A stretch of 64,000 nt of DNA, from assembly GCF_000247815.1 (NCBI RefSeq), contig NC_021677.1, positions 2,343,507 through 2,407,506 on the forward strand, read 5' to 3'. The notes below the pieces were generated by a model. The model had not been told where the DNA came from and did not search any database. It worked only from the letters and a program-made list of their open reading frames with translations. Shown here in pieces: positions 47,556-62,028 of this stretch. Within the stretch, counting starts at the first letter, position 1. Each line of letters opens with the position of its first letter. A program made the translations under genes and the position numbers. The stretch comes from Ficedula albicollis (taxonomy: Eukaryota > Chordata > Aves > Passeriformes > Muscicapidae).

Positions 47556-50500
47556 CTCGCGGCATCAAAAGTCGCCAGCGTGGCCAGCCTTGAAGAGGCG
47601 TTTTGAGATTCAAAGTGTAAATGCTACAACAAAAGAAATTAAAAGATGTGGTTATTGGAGTAGCCAAGTATAATTTCATTTTCTCTTAAAGCTAATTAGT
47701 CATAACGGTCGGGTTTTGTTTTTAGCGAAATTATTTTTTCACAGACTATTTCAGATAAATCCCTTTCAAAACCTTTCTTTTGGCGCATCTATGTATTACA
47801 AATATCCACTTGTAAGTGCGAAAGATTTGTTCGCTATTTTTTTTTTGCTGATATTAAATATCCCCTAAGTTTACAGAATCCACGGCAAACCAGAGCACCC
47901 TCGGACGGCGCTTGTGAAGGCAGCCCGTGCCCGTGCCCGTGCGGGGGGATGGCGCTGACCTCGCTGACACGGCGGGTCCGGCTCTGCCTCCCGCTCCGGC
48001 CGCACCGGGGCTCCCGCACACCGCGGTCACCCCTGCCCGCCACCCGCGGGGAGCTGCGGCGTCGGCAGAGGGGCTGCTGCTGCTGCCTTTGCTCGTTTCG
48101 CTGACGGACCGACACACGAGGTTGGTTGAACTCGGTACCTTAGAGGTCTTTCACAACCTAAACGATTTCATGATCGATTCTGTCCTCTCCGGCTCTGCGG
48201 CGGACAGCGTACATACAAGAATGGAAGTCTTTGGCCAGCCTAAGCGGGGTATTTAATTTCCCATGAAAACTAGAGCTCTCTAGGAGCAGAAACAAAATGC
48301 GTTTCCTGCAGTGGGCTGTTTTTCGAGCTAGCATGGGGTTTTTCTCTTTTCTTGAAATAACCTAGCTTGATAAATCATCTTGAAAGAGAAATAAAAAATG
48401 TCTTCTTGATCGCTTAGCTCTGCATTACTCCACCTGGGAGGAAGAACTGCCGAAGTCCTTCCAAACCTTCTCCTCCCGCACTTTCCAGCAGTGAAACAAG
48501 ACGATCCCTTGGCCATTAGCGCATCCTTCCTCCTCGGGGATGCTGGCGAGGCCCTGGGGGGACTCCGGAGCTGCCAGCTCAGCTCAGCTCAGCTCAGCTC
48601 AGCCCGGCCCAGCCCAGCGCTGCTCCGAGCGCCGGCACCTGCTCCCTCCCGGGCCATCCTCAGCCGTGCGGGGAGCGGAGTGCGCCCGCCGCCAGCGCGT
48701 CCCGGGCCGTCCCGGGAGAAATCCTCAGAGGGGCACCCTGAGGAGGGGAGCAAAGCCCGGACCCTTCCGAGGGATGGGCTGAGGGCTTTTGGGAAGCGGC
48801 CAGCGCCACTTTCCTCAGCTGTTCTCGTCTAGCCAGCGCCAGGGAGAGAGAGGAATCTCCCTCCCCGCTGCGCTCCTCCAGCGCAGGCCGGGAGCGCGGG
48901 CAGCAGCTCCCCTCGGGGGCGCACGGCATGCCGAGAGGAGCTGCTCCCTCTTTGCAGGACGCGTTTGCCCGCCTCTTCCCTAGAGATGCCAACCCCGAAT
49001 TCAGAACACGGCAGTTCAGAGACAGCATCTCCTCTGTCGCTTTCCAGACCCGGGCGGTCCGGAACATTTTGCCCCGTCCCCTCCAAACACGGCCCGATCC
49101 GAAACTCTTGACAGGCTTCCTTGCCCGCTGTTCATAGCTACGGGAATTCCTGGTAACGCTCAGTGTTCGACTGTGCTCGAAGGCACACCCTGCAAGGTTA
49201 AACAATAGCTGGAGGAGGATTATTCTAGTGAGAGTCCTGAGAAAAACGGGCTCGGGAACCTGCTTCAACCTGAGCACCGCTGCCGCACCTCCCCAGCCGA
49301 CCTTTTTTCCCCTCTGCCATGCTAACCAGTTTAGGGACCGTAATTCTTACTAAACTCCTAAACGATCCCCCCGCGGTTCGGAGGTAGGCGAGACTGACTG
49401 AAACAGAGATAAATCCCCAGCCTTTCCCCTCCTGCTCACGCCGCTCACAGCGCGCAGGGGGATCTGTCTCCTTTCACCCAGGGGGCTAATCAGAGTTCGA
49501 TTATTTAAGCGCCCAGAGCAGCAGAAACAAAGCCTCGAAGCATCTCGCAGGGGGCAGAAACTCATCCCGGCGGGCCCGAGCTCTCATCGCTCGCTGCCGA
49601 GCGCTGAGAGCGCCGCGGGAGCCGCCGGCAAGGCGGGACCAGCCTTCCCTGTGCGGGCTGACGTGGGCACCGGGACGCTTTCGGGCTGCGCAGAGGACAT
49701 TTTGTTTATCCCCTGAGCGTCAAAGAGGGGTTTTTTTGATGCACAGGGAAGCGAAGATGCAGCTGACGGGAGAGGGGCACTGCTGAGCAGGGCGCTGCGG
49801 TCCCTCCGAGGCGGGGACCAGGGTGCGGGGATGGTGAAAACCCCCGCGGGGTGCTGAGCATCTCCCTTCCCCTCGGTTCTTCCCCCTCTCCGGGGCAGCC
49901 TCCCCGCACCCGGAGACCGCCGGGCCATCCCTGTACCGTAAATCTTGGGAACGCTGGAACTAATTACGGAGAGGATATGTCTCAATTTGTTCCGCATTAG
50001 TGCCGCGCCGGGACGCAGGCACCGAGCACGGGAAATTGATGGGCCCGGCCCGGCCCAGCCCCGCCGGGACGGCGGCCCTGACCCCGCGTTCAACCCGCGG
50101 GGCGGCCCCGCTCCGCCTCCCGCACCTGCGGGCGGTGCCCGAGGCTGCGGCCGGCAGCGGGGTACCGCGCGGGATTTATTAGCGTGCTGCTAGGATGAGG
50201 CTCGGTATAAATCACCGGGTTGTGTAGGGGCCATAAAGCATCCCCGCGTATCCCGCCCTCGCCGCGGTTCTGGTGGATAGGAGTTCACGGAAAGCTGGGT
50301 ATCGGTAACGTCTTTCAGATCTGGGGTGTGTGACGTTTTTAAAGTCTTAGATATACAATGGGATATACTTGTGGAGCAGCTGAAACTATTGCATAGAATT
50401 TTTATAGGTATTTTGTACTGATGTACAAAAGAAATTTTGGGGAAAAAAAGCTCTTAGGTAATATGCTCCGTTCTCAGCATTACCACTAATGGCTTCGAAA

Positions 50501-51721
50501 GTAATGAAATTATTATTTCGGCAGGAGAAAATAAAAATATTCTAAAATGTAGTGCATTATAAATGGGTGTCTGTTAACTGCGACTTAAGGAATTAATTAC
50601 TCCCAGGTCGCAGCATGCAGATCCCATTGAACTCTAAATATAATGATATATAAACACATCAGTAACAATACCTGGCACAGATACCGATTCAAAGAATTCT
50701 TTGAGCCACCTGGGACACCATCCTTGAATACGGGTAAGTACTGGAAATGTAAACCAAACATTTATATATTCAAAAGAATTAGAAAGGCTCCAGCTGCAGT
50801 GGACAAACACGGGTAAAGAAAGGCACCCACAGCCTCAGGTCTCACTAACTGTAGGGATTACAGGACAGGGACAAAAGATGAATTGTCCTTTACCAATTTC
50901 TTCAGAGACTGGCCATGAACCTCTTTTCCTAAACACTAACCATCCATGCCTTTTATCTATCCATTTACTTCTTTAACAAACACACTTCACCAATGCAAAG
51001 CAAAGCCCAAATCTCCCTTTGCTCTTGCAAAGCCCTTTTGCAGCTCTGGGTGAAGATACCCAGTTGTCCTCAGTGGGAAATGAGGGCTCCAGCAGCTGTC
51101 TAAGCCCCCTTTCACTGGGTTTTGTTCACTGTACACACCTCAGAGGAATTAATCCATGTAAGCCCCTGACTAAAAGGGTAGTAGGGCAGATGTTCCCACT
51201 GAAACCAGTGCCTAAGGATGCCAGTCCATGCAGTGGGGAAGGCCAAGCACATCCTCTGCCTGAGGACGTTTGGTGAGCGTAGAAGACAAGCAGTAGGGAC
51301 AATGTGCCTGATGCCTAAAGCAGAAGAGGACCAAAAGCTCCTGGGTTCTGTTCGACACCTTCTGCACACCCCAGAGAAATGGAAGAGGTGACAGCAGTTT
51401 TGCCAGAAAAGTGGGGGGCTCCAGCAGTATTTGTGGAGTGCTTGGAGACCTTGGGTAAGCAAAGAAAGGCAGATGGCTGCGTTTTGCAGCACAGCCCTGA
51501 GTGATGTGTCAGTGATGTGACCTGTGAGGGGGTGGCAGGGCTGGAGAGCTGTTGCAACACGGCGAATCCCTCCTCCCAGCCCCAGCAGCGCAGCACAGCA
51601 CAGCCAACACCCACAGCTCTGCAGCCTGGGCAGACATTCCACTGCCCCCAGCCCCCAGCACAGCCCTTTGGCTTCCTTAGAAACTGAGCAAACCCAGCCC
51701 TTTGTAACCACAGCTACATGA

Positions 51722-51838
<117 letters not shown>

Positions 51839-52039
51839 CTCTTCTCCCTCTGGGCTGCACGTACTGGTAGGTGTGGATTGCAGCAATACACGAGTAGAGA
51901 AGCTCATTTCACTCATCTGGATGGCTGGAAGCAACAGGCTGCAAAAATGTACCCCCAGCTGAAACAAGAGTTTCCCCAGTTCTTAGTTCCAAGGCTTCCC
52001 ACTCAATGTGGCTTTTGGTCAAACCTGAAGGTTTACAGG

Positions 52040-52041
<2 letters not shown>

Positions 52042-52071
<30 letters not shown>
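52042..52071. repeat. (CT)n microsatellite
   Basis: About 15 CT units, about 200 bp from the TG array. Confidence 0.95.
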
Positions 52072-52073
<2 letters not shown>

Positions 52074-53340
52074 TGTGTGGGTGTGGGATATCTGGTCTGG
52101 ACATAAGGGTGAGAGGCCATCTGAAAAGTCCCTGGTTTCAGGGCATCAACCCGAGAGATCTGCTGCAAGGAGGGACAGAAGCCACAGTATCAGATGCAAT
52201 TCAGATGGGCTGCAGCTGTCAGTGTTTTCAGGTTTGTGACTGTCACTGCCCAGCTGCAGCCTCTGCTGCCCCCACTGCCACTGTCCCACAAAGCTCAGGC
52301 TGAGATGAGCTAAGCAGGAGCAGACAGCTAGAGACAAAGCTTGGGGAGAGGTGGGGGAAGAAAGGAGAGGAGGGAGGGAACCCACGTGTTGAACTTGCCT
52401 TAGAAGTCAAATTTCTTCTTCATGAGATGCAGGACATTCCTTTCCCTTCAGATTTTATGTCTGTTTGATTGCACTAAATTCATCTGAGCGCTGCTATGAC
52501 ACAGGAATTAAAAGCACCGAGGGCTTGCTGTAGCTGTTGAGTCATGGGCGCAGACTGATCAAATCTACCGCTTGTTTTTCTTCCTATTACATGAAAGCAG
52601 AGTTCAATAAAGTTCAGATCAGAACTCAGAGCTACTTTGTGATGTCTTGACAAACCTTTCCTGATGTATTTATCACATATTAGTCAGAAAGAAAGAAGCA
52701 CAAAGGAACCTTGTCAACTTGTTATTTATGTTTTTTAAATGAAATAGTGAAAGGAATGAGCAAGTAAGTGTGATTCCTTTCTCTAGATTGCAGTATCATA
52801 GATTAATAGCTCTATGAACAGATTTGCAAGTAGCACCATCATGCTAGTCAAGATATTTTAAAAGTTTATGAGCAGTTGCTTAGGAAAAACAAGATAAAGC
52901 CTACGGAAATCTGATACTGGTCAATGGTGCATTTATTCAAAACATAATGCTCACTTCAAGTCCCCATAAATCCTTTGCAAACGAAACTTCCATTGTGATC
53001 ACTGTTCCAGATCTAAATGATTTATTTTTTTTTCCTTTGGTAGACATTAGACAGATCTCAGAATGTACAAGTTATGTACCTCCTGATATGGAGTTAATCA
53101 TGCACTCAATTAGATAATAAATATTAAATTCAAATAGGAAGATATTTCAAAGAAGGACTATCTTCACAAGAAAATTTTTTAAAATGTATTTGTGGCTGAA
53201 CTTACATGAAAGATCTCACATTTCTGTGTGATTTGTTTCAAAATTCAGGGCTTCCACAGTTCAAAACTGTGAAAGATGTTGGAAGCAAAGTAGACATTGG
53301 AATGTGTGCAGTTTCAAAATTGAGTTCTTAGCAATATTTC

Positions 53341-53560
53341 GAATCACAGAATGCTTTGGGTCGGAAATGGCCACAAAGATCCTCTCATTCCAAACTTCCT
53401 GGCACGGGCAGGGACACCTTCCAGTCCATGAAGTTGTCCATGTTGAACAGGGCTGACCCCAGTTTAACTCAGTTTCACCCTGAGCAGCAGCAGCCTTTGC
53501 AGTTTCTATGTGCCTTTGAGGAAATGAGTCCTATTGCTCTGAGAAGCTGCCTGAAAACTT
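53341..53560 (-). mobile_element. CR1 LINE 3' fragment (degraded)
   Basis: The plus strand begins AATCACAGAATGCTTTGGGT, then GGAA..GGCCACAAAGATC and GGGCAGGGACACCTTCCA, matching the complement of the avian CR1 3' end. Read on the minus strand it ends with ATTCTGTGATTC, the typical CR1 terminal repeat. Only the 3' part is present and it is diverged, with no coding capacity. The right boundary is approximate. Confidence 0.75.
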
Positions 53561-55045
53561 AAAGGCCAAGCAGTAGAGACCCACCAGGAAAGCAGCATGT
53601 CAACCTTTTTTTTCTGCCTTCATGATCTGAGCTCCCCAGTTTATAGAAGCCATGTGGTCTTCACTGCCTCTGGGTTTTTGAATGCTTCTTTCCTAAATGC
53701 TCAAACCCAAATGGACTCTCATTTATAGGACATACTCTCAGAGCCTATGGGCAGAAGTCAAAATAAGTTCAGCAAATTGGTTGGATATCAGCTAAAAACA
53801 CCTAATTTTTCATCTGATAAACTTCTCTCAGAGGAACTACTGGAGTCAGCTTTAGCCAGACACCAGATCTATAATGAAATAATTCTATAGTTGGGTAACA
53901 TGAACACCCCATAACAGCTACATCTGCTTTATCGTGGAATGAAAGTTCTTGAATCAGCTGGGTAAGTTCTCTGGCCAAATATGGATTTCAGAGTATTTAA
54001 CACTTGCAGCATGCTTCACTCCAACACTGAGCATCAGTAATATCAATCCAGATATTGTAAAGGGTTGGGCTCAGAGTTCTGAGGACATACACAAATGCAT
54101 TTGCAATTGCCACCTAATGCATCTTCAGAGATCCTTTGGACAGCTCAATCCAACCTTGCACTCTCCTGCCCTTAGCACCAAAGGACCAGGATCAACCCCA
54201 CAGCCTCAGAGGAGGTAGATTTCATGCACAAGCTCAGAGGAGGTAGATTTTCTTCAAGATCTGTAATATTATTTAGATAATAACAACGGAAAGAGAAGCC
54301 AGAGGCCAGCCAGCACTCAAGAGATGCTCTGGGCTGCCCAGCAAATCCAAGGAATGCAAGGAACCTCAAGCTCAGTGAAAAGAGGGAAGCACTATCCACT
54401 CCTGGATGCCACGTTATTAGGTGACTAAGAGCTGTGCATTGTGAGGCTCTGAACAGCCTTGTACAACTTTTCCCAAATCACAGAAGTCCCCTGGGAAACC
54501 CCAGTAATCAAACAAGATCTCGCGGTCAGGAAGCTTTTCTTCATTTTATTTCCCCTTCATCATTCCATCTATTACTCATTACATCCTCCTGCCAAACTCC
54601 ACATAATTCTTCTGTCTCTCTCTCGTGCTTCCATGTTTCAGCTACATATAGACCACTATATTCCTTCATCCAAGCTTTTCCTACCCCTTATCCAGGCTGC
54701 ACATGTTTAGTCCTTCCCATTTTTCCTGCTGTGCTTCTAACAGCACCTCTGCTGAATAGAAGCACTCCAAATTGAACAGATATTCTACAAACAATTATAT
54801 TTGGCACTCTCTAAACGTAGAGACAAGCAAACCAATGATTAAATCACCTTGAACAACTGAGTGAGAGTTCAAAGCCATAAAATTGTCAAATCGGGACAGG
54901 GAACTTTGGATGACACTGAAAGATCAACTTCACAGGAAGCCCTCAAGTAAAGATATATTAAAAAATAAGCCCAAGTTTGCTTTACAGTCAAGGAATATTT
55001 TGTGAGGTACATATCTACAGTGATTTTTATGTACAAAATATTTCA

Positions 55046-55310
55046 GAAGTGTTCTGCCACCGTGATACCAGGCAGATACTGGTAAGTGCATACTACCCTT
55101 ACAGGCTCACAATATATTCTTGAGCTACAACATAATTATTGTTCCAAGATGTACACTGCAGTTCATACAAAGGCAATGGAAGTGTTCTGCCACCGTGATA
55201 CCAGGCAGATACTGGTAAGTGCATACTACCCTTACAGGCTCACAATATATTCTTGAGCTACAACATAATTATTGTTCCAAGATGTACACTGCAGTTCATA
55301 TAAAGGCAAT
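55046..55310. repeat. 133-bp tandem duplication
   Basis: Copies at 55046-55178 and 55179-55310, nearly identical (one substitution seen near the end). Confidence 0.92.
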
Positions 55311-58300
55311 TTTTTTTTTACTCAATTAAATCACTTACTGTTGAGCAATTTGTGCTTCAGACATTAGAACATCACTGTGTTACAGAGTTACAATAATTGG
55401 CTCCTATCATCATATTCTGCTCAAAGATGCAGCTTCCACAGCCTTTCCCTGCTAGAAACTGCTAGAATGTGAGTTTCATCCCTAAACAAGGCAAGATCAT
55501 TCCACAAGCCAGAGCATTTTGCAAATCATACCTCATCTACATAACTTAAAATTTTATAAGCTTAGTTTGAAAGACTTCAAGTTCGGTCATCTGAAGATGA
55601 TGAATATATTAATTTATCTCTTTGAAACCTGGGAGCACTATATATTTTGATTTGGGTTTACATCTAGTTAGCAAGCCCAGTTACCTAGATATCCTTTTAT
55701 AGGCTTTATGGTGAGACATGGATAACGGGGTGTGTTTGTGTAAGGTCCATTTGGGATTACTGAAAGTTTCACCGTGCTCAGGAGAAGGGAGATGGCTGCA
55801 GAAATAAGAATCTGTGGGAGCTCCCAACATCTGAGCAAGAAACATCTGGGCATCCTTCAAAATGAAAAGGGCAACTGGCAGATTTAAAGGATCATGAATA
55901 CTCAACAGAAGACATCCCAGCCAAGTACCTGCATTTACCTGCCAAGCCTGAACCTCTGTGGAGCACAAATGTCACCAAACGTGCACTTCCCAAGCCAAGC
56001 TAAAATATTTCTACTGGAATTACATTTGTGCAGGATGGTTTCTGTCTTTCCATAAAGCTATTCTTTCCCTCTTTCCCTCTTTCCTCAGCTTCTGTGCTTG
56101 TTCTCCTCCCCACAAATGCATTCCAATCATAAGAAGGAAGGATGCACACCACTGCAATCTTCCCCAGGTAACTGAAAGGAGCAACACAGCACAGAACATT
56201 TGCTGATCATGTTGATTCCAAAGACACAAGGTGCTCTGATTCCCTGGCATGTATTTCCCAGGAAAAAGGGGGTGAAGAGAGCCTTAGCCCTCCTGCCCCC
56301 ACCATGGGCTGCTGCAGCACATGGCTCTGCCTCACCTCCTGCAGGACTCTTGGCTGTTCTCTGACTTCTCCCACTGTGAACTGGGGTCACGTTCTCTCCT
56401 GACTGTGGCCAGAAAAAAAATAGATGGCACAAGGTATGCAAGGTATCAGGCCCATGACTGCTGACAAATCTCTAAGTACTTCTGTGGATTATGTTGGAAG
56501 CATATTCCTGGAGATACTGTTCGTGTTTATAAAGTCTTCTGGGGTGAGCATTGCTCAATGGAAAAGCAGCGAAGAAATTTAACAAAAGCTGTGCTGCAAA
56601 AGGCAAAAAAAGTAATTCTCCCACAGGAACTGAAAGGCATTTCATACATGTCCAATGAGACATTAAAAATAATTATGTGGAAGAGTAATAGCTCCCTTGG
56701 TTGTTTTAATATATTTTTGTCTACAAACAAGAAACGTTCTCTAAACTGCTGCCTTGGCTTGGCTTGAAAGGTCTCTCAAACAAAAGCCCTTCAAGTGACC
56801 CTTAGATTATTAAAGCTCAGTAACAATGAATGTGGATCTCAGTTCAAACAAAGACTGTAAAAATAAAAAGACAGCAGTTTTGGTCTTGGAAATGAGTGTG
56901 CCTCTCTAAACTGGAAACACATAGAATGTATTTTTGATCAATAGTCATCCCACAGTGGAACAAACTCGAAATCTTTTGTCTAAAGATTTCAGCACTGGGT
57001 TTCTCTTAAACAGTAACTGCAAATAGTCTCACTTCTAATGCAAAGGGAAAGGTTGGATTCCATATCTGAATTTGAACTTCCCAGAACTCATTCAGAGAGC
57101 ACTTAAGATCAACAAGGGATTTTTTTCTTTTTATTCTATTCCTAATGATTTTTTCCCTCCAAAACTTGCTGGAATGTCATTAGGACCATCAGAAACATTT
57201 TTGGTGGGAAAAAACCTGCCAGCAACACCAAGTTGCAAAGCTTGAACACTCTGATCTGTGTCTCCCATGAGAGAGATTCAAAGGTTGAGATGTTCAATGA
57301 CAGACATTAATGTCAAATGCTAAAGCAGGAAAAGCAAACATAGGAGTGGGGAGAGATGTATGGACCCCATAGAATATCTTGTTTTGAAAGTCATATGTCA
57401 TTTAAATGGCCTTTATAACTGAAGAAGTTAATTAAAAATATATTTGTGTGTAGTTTGCTGGCAGAACATGCATGGCTGCCAGTTGACAGAGTCAGTTTTG
57501 CCCTCATCAGCTGGAGGCACAAGGTTTATGTATCCCCTTCATTGCTGTGAGCACCAGCACACTGCTGTGCACAGCACTCCCTCCAAGCACAGGCCAAAAA
57601 AGCATCTTGTCAAAGCAAGTGGGACAAAATGTCAAAATCATCTCTGTTTCATCTCATATGCATCCACCAAACTTGCTCTTGCAGCCAGCAGAACTGGAGA
57701 AGTAGGGATTGTAGCTATAGCTGGGAGAAGGGGACAATCTCCCTAAAGCACAGTGGTCCTCTGTCCACCACCAGGAGCTTCTCAGCCCCTCACCAACTGC
57801 TCTGGCCTTCCATGTGTGCCCTGGTCTTTATTGTCTCAACACAGATCTTCATTCTGCTCTCACTCTCTTTCCTTCAGAAGCAGCAGTCAGGCTCTCTCCT
57901 ATCTCTGTGGCTCACCCACTTTTATTGGGAGCTCCATTTGCTGTTATCAACACAGTGCATCCAGCAGACACGAGTGTTTAGCCATGACTTAGCTGGGGGA
58001 CACCAGGACACAGCAAAACTCTCTGATGTTTTCATTGTACAAGTTCAGCCCCGCTGGGAGAAACTGTAGAGCTGAGCAGGTGGATAACAAACACATTTTC
58101 CCTGAACCAACCCTCTGTGCATTGACAAGGGCATGTAAAGGATGTGTAGAAATGATTCCATGGCCAAACTTTGTCTCTTCTTTGTCAAATTTCGGAACAG
58201 AAAATGCAAATGGGCTTGATATTTGTAATAGAGAAAATACAAACACAACTGTGTGCCTGCTTTAACAGCTTGTAAGCTGTAAGATCACTTCTCTACATGG

Positions 58301-58444
58301 GGATGCTTAATGACTGGAACTGGATTAGAAACCCTCGCTGACCAAAGCTTTCTGTTCAGCCCGTTTCTATTCAGAGCAGTAAATTAGCTACCTTTGTGCT
58401 ATGCCTGATTCCTGCCCAGGGGGTTAGGGAGATGTTTGTTCTGC

Positions 58445-58458
58445 ATAACCATGGCAAC
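58445..58458 (+). promoter_or_regulatory. RFX-type X-box-like site
   Basis: ATAACC-AT-GGCAAC fits the X-box pattern GTNRCC-N(0-3)-RGYAAC at 11 of 12 defined positions. It lies in the upstream intergenic region about 12.5 kb from WT1 exon 1. Confidence 0.3.
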
Positions 58459-61400
58459 GAAGTTGGCAATTAGCATCAAGTTTGGCTATTCCCCTGAGCA
58501 GGATTTACCCTGTGAACTTCATTTACCAGGCACCAAGCAGCCAGTAGTGTCACAATGAAGCATTTAATACAGTCAAGGCTGGGTATGAATACAGTAATAA
58601 TAAAAGACAGTATAACCTACTAATCTACATTTGTATTTCCTTTTTAGCTGCCTCAGTAATCTCTTTGCTCTTGCATGGCAAAGCTAATGCACTAAAGCTC
58701 ACCTGCAGAATGGAACATCATTCTCTCAAAGTAAAACTTCTTTTAGTACATTTACACGATGTATTAAATTAAATACAGGACAAAAATTAAATACATATGC
58801 AGGAGAAAAATGTTTCTGAATGAGATCTGGAAATGAATACAGATGAAAAGACAAAATACAGTTTACTGAATAGATTAATAGTTGATAGCGTCATGACTGA
58901 TGATTTTCAAAGCAGTGACTTATTTTTTGAGAATTCACAATCCTTAAATGCAAGAATCTTCATTTTGCTCTATTTATACAGTGTTTAGAACAGTATGGCA
59001 CTGGTCTGCCACCAGGGTTCTGAGGTGCTTCAGTGGTACAAACAAAGAACAGCAGCAGATGAAAAGTGATTATTAGAAAATATTAACAGCTTAGCTTGAC
59101 TTCTACTATAAAATTAGGACCTGGATTTCAACACACTTCTGAGTTACTGATAATTTGGCCAGTTTGTACTCTAAAGTTAGAGTACTTTTTACTCTAAAGT
59201 TAGATAGAATATGATAGCATTGATGGCCCTCTGAAATTATATTTGTATTATTTTTCTTTCTATATTACAGTACAGACTCCTTGGTCAGAAAATAAACCCT
59301 GATTGTGTTGTGTTTCTGTACTTAATGCCCTGCAGTGCAGTACAGAGTGCTGGTCATAACTGTAGAATGAGTTAAGAAAAAGAAGATAAACATTTGATAC
59401 AAAATGTGAATGAGATGTGAATTTAAGAGTCTTTTTTTGAATGAGGAGGAGCTATTTATTAATATTGACGGCTGCTATACTCATAAGGAGGAAAGCTAAA
59501 TACCTTTATCATTAAATATGATATGGTAATATGTGCAAAAAGACTTATCCCAGTATTCATTTGTGTCTGTCCAAACAGAGTGACTGGACATGATGCTTAT
59601 TGAAGGAAATGGTAAACTAGGGCTTGTTATTTCTAAAGTTTATTAATACTTATAGTGTACTTAGTTTTTGATCTTCTGTTTTAGGTAAAGCTGAAACACT
59701 TGAAACCACTCAAAGGTGGGGAGAAAAATACTTTTGGACTAATACATAATCTTTTAAGAAAACAGCAAGTGCTCAAAGACATGGTGTATTTCTCCTGTAA
59801 AGACAGCAACATTTGGGTGATCCATCAAATGCAGAAGAAGAGAAGAGGGATGTAAAATAAATAGCATCATGACATCAAAAGTTCTGTGAAGCCAACGTAA
59901 ACACATAAACTAGGCAGGGCTAGCTGTGCCATGCTTTGCTTGTAAAATATGTAAAGAAATAAATCCACTGCCATTAAAAAAAAAAAAAAAAAAGAAAAGC
60001 ATAAACTAGCAGAGGAGTACTCACATGCTTACAGTATCATTTAATACACATATTTAGTTTAATCCAAGCAGTTAACAAGTCTTGGAAAACAAAGCAAAAC
60101 CACTTTATCTTGGTTCAAGCAAAGCATTTGAAGGCAGGTTCCCCTAGGAAATGAGGCTTGTGTGATTGCACTGCCAGTCCATTTGTCTCTCAAATAACTT
60201 CTCAACCTCAGACCTGTTTCAGCCAAATTCTGTACAGACATGACATTCCCAGCAAAGCTGAGTGAGCACAAAGTTCAAGGAGCTGGCAGCTCAATAGAAA
60301 AAGAGGGACCTACACCAGTGCCCCCAGTAAAGAGGCTGTGCCAAGTGAGCTCAGCAGTTCTTTGCAGTTTGCTCCCCCTGGCCAGTTACTCATCAGAGCA
60401 AACTGCAGTCCGTGCTACCATTGCCCAGCTGTCATCTGGGGAGGGGAGAAGGAAGGGAAGCAAAGGTAGCTGGAGGGGAGGGAATCACAGGGGACGTGGA
60501 GCGAGCAGGGGGTGAGGGGTGGGCAAAGAGCTGGGAGGCAAGGATTCAAATCCAGGCAGCCAGGATTCATTAGTTCCACTGTGACAGAACAACTTGTTTC
60601 TCAGTGCTACAGTTCAGCCAAGAAACCACTAAAAGAAGTTATTTGCACAGCTCTGTTGATACTGCATTTTCTAAACCTTTACTTGCTGGCATTTTGGATC
60701 CTGTCTCCTCCCATGGGGGCTTGTGCAGGAAGAAGATTTGATCAATCCTCAGCATGCTGAACCAAACATGTACATGGATGGAGGAAGGAAAAGATGCATA
60801 ATAACTCCAATCTAGAGGTGCAAACATCAGGTTGCTTTAAATATGCTAGTGGGGAACTTGTCTCCTTCCAAAGGGGGATATTTTCTGTTTCTTTTCATCT
60901 GCACCATTGTCTCCTGCATTTTACTCTGCTTGGGAATAGTAGAATGTGTGAGTAAGGACTGAGTTTACTAAATGCTGAATTAGTTGGGATTGATTTAACC
61001 ATTTAGGCTTTTACTTGTGCTTAGGGAAATGTGCTGGACTTTGAAGAAGTTGTTTGATGGCATTTTTTCTAAGTGGGATGTAAACTGATTCTTCTCCTTT
61101 TCCTATAAAGGACCCCATAAAAAGTTGTCCTGTGACATTCACAAAAGGACACCACAAAAGAAATAGCCCAGTTGACAGAAACCACCCCATCAATTCCTTG
61201 CTCTGCCAAAAACTGACTAGATAATATGAAAGTACCCAGGTCACTCTAGAATACAAAGTCTTACAAGGACAATTTCCCAGTTTTTCCCATGTGACAAGAC
61301 CTGTGACACCAGCTCCATTATTATGGTACCCTTCATTTCTGAATGTCATTAAGCATGTGTGATATCCAAAATCAGCTTCAGTTTTGCTCCAGGTTGGGCA

Positions 61401-61768
61401 GAGAACCAGCCATTGCCAGGCTGCTTGACAAAGACAGAAACAGAATTATCAAAATTATGAGATCTAGTGTCTATCAGATCAGTAGCTGTCGCTTAAAACT
61501 CCAACTGTTATTTCTTAAAAAAAAAAAAAATCCCTGAAGGAGTGGTACAAACTCTTGGAAAGCCTGCTTACAATTTTTTTTAAGTGCAGAAATTTAACTC
61601 CCCCATGATTTGCTCCCAATACCAATAGTGGCTGAGGTTCCCAAAGAGCAGGTTCCATACCCATGGGAGGGAGAAATTTGGACCATTCCTCAATGCCTTG
61701 TCAGCTACAGAGTGGGACTAGAAACACCTGGGGATAAGTCCTCCTGGTAAATTTTCCCATCCCAGTGC

Positions 61769-62028
61769 TGTGTCTGCCTAAACCATCTCCTACAGCTTGT
61801 CCTGAAAGCCTGGTCCTGAATAACCATGTGGCTTCCAGAGGACCTCTGGAGGTTCCTCCTTAATTGCAATTGAGATGTGGGACTAGAAGAGAGTGAAATG
61901 TGTCTGCCTAAACCATCTCCTACAGCTTGTCCTGAAAGCCTGGTCCTGAATAACCATGTGGCTTCCAGAGGACCTCTGGAGGTTCCTCCTTAATTGCAAT
62001 TGAGATGTGGGACTAGAAGAGAGTGAAA
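61769..62028. repeat. 130-bp tandem duplication
   Basis: Copies at 61769-61898 and 61899-62028, apparently identical, beginning TGTGTCTGCCTAAACCATCT. Confidence 0.92.

Noticed and set aside
48660..49277. 205-codon minus-strand frame upstream of WT1
   Set aside because: CpG-rich composition, overlapping open frames on the other strand, no recognised domain or splice structure.
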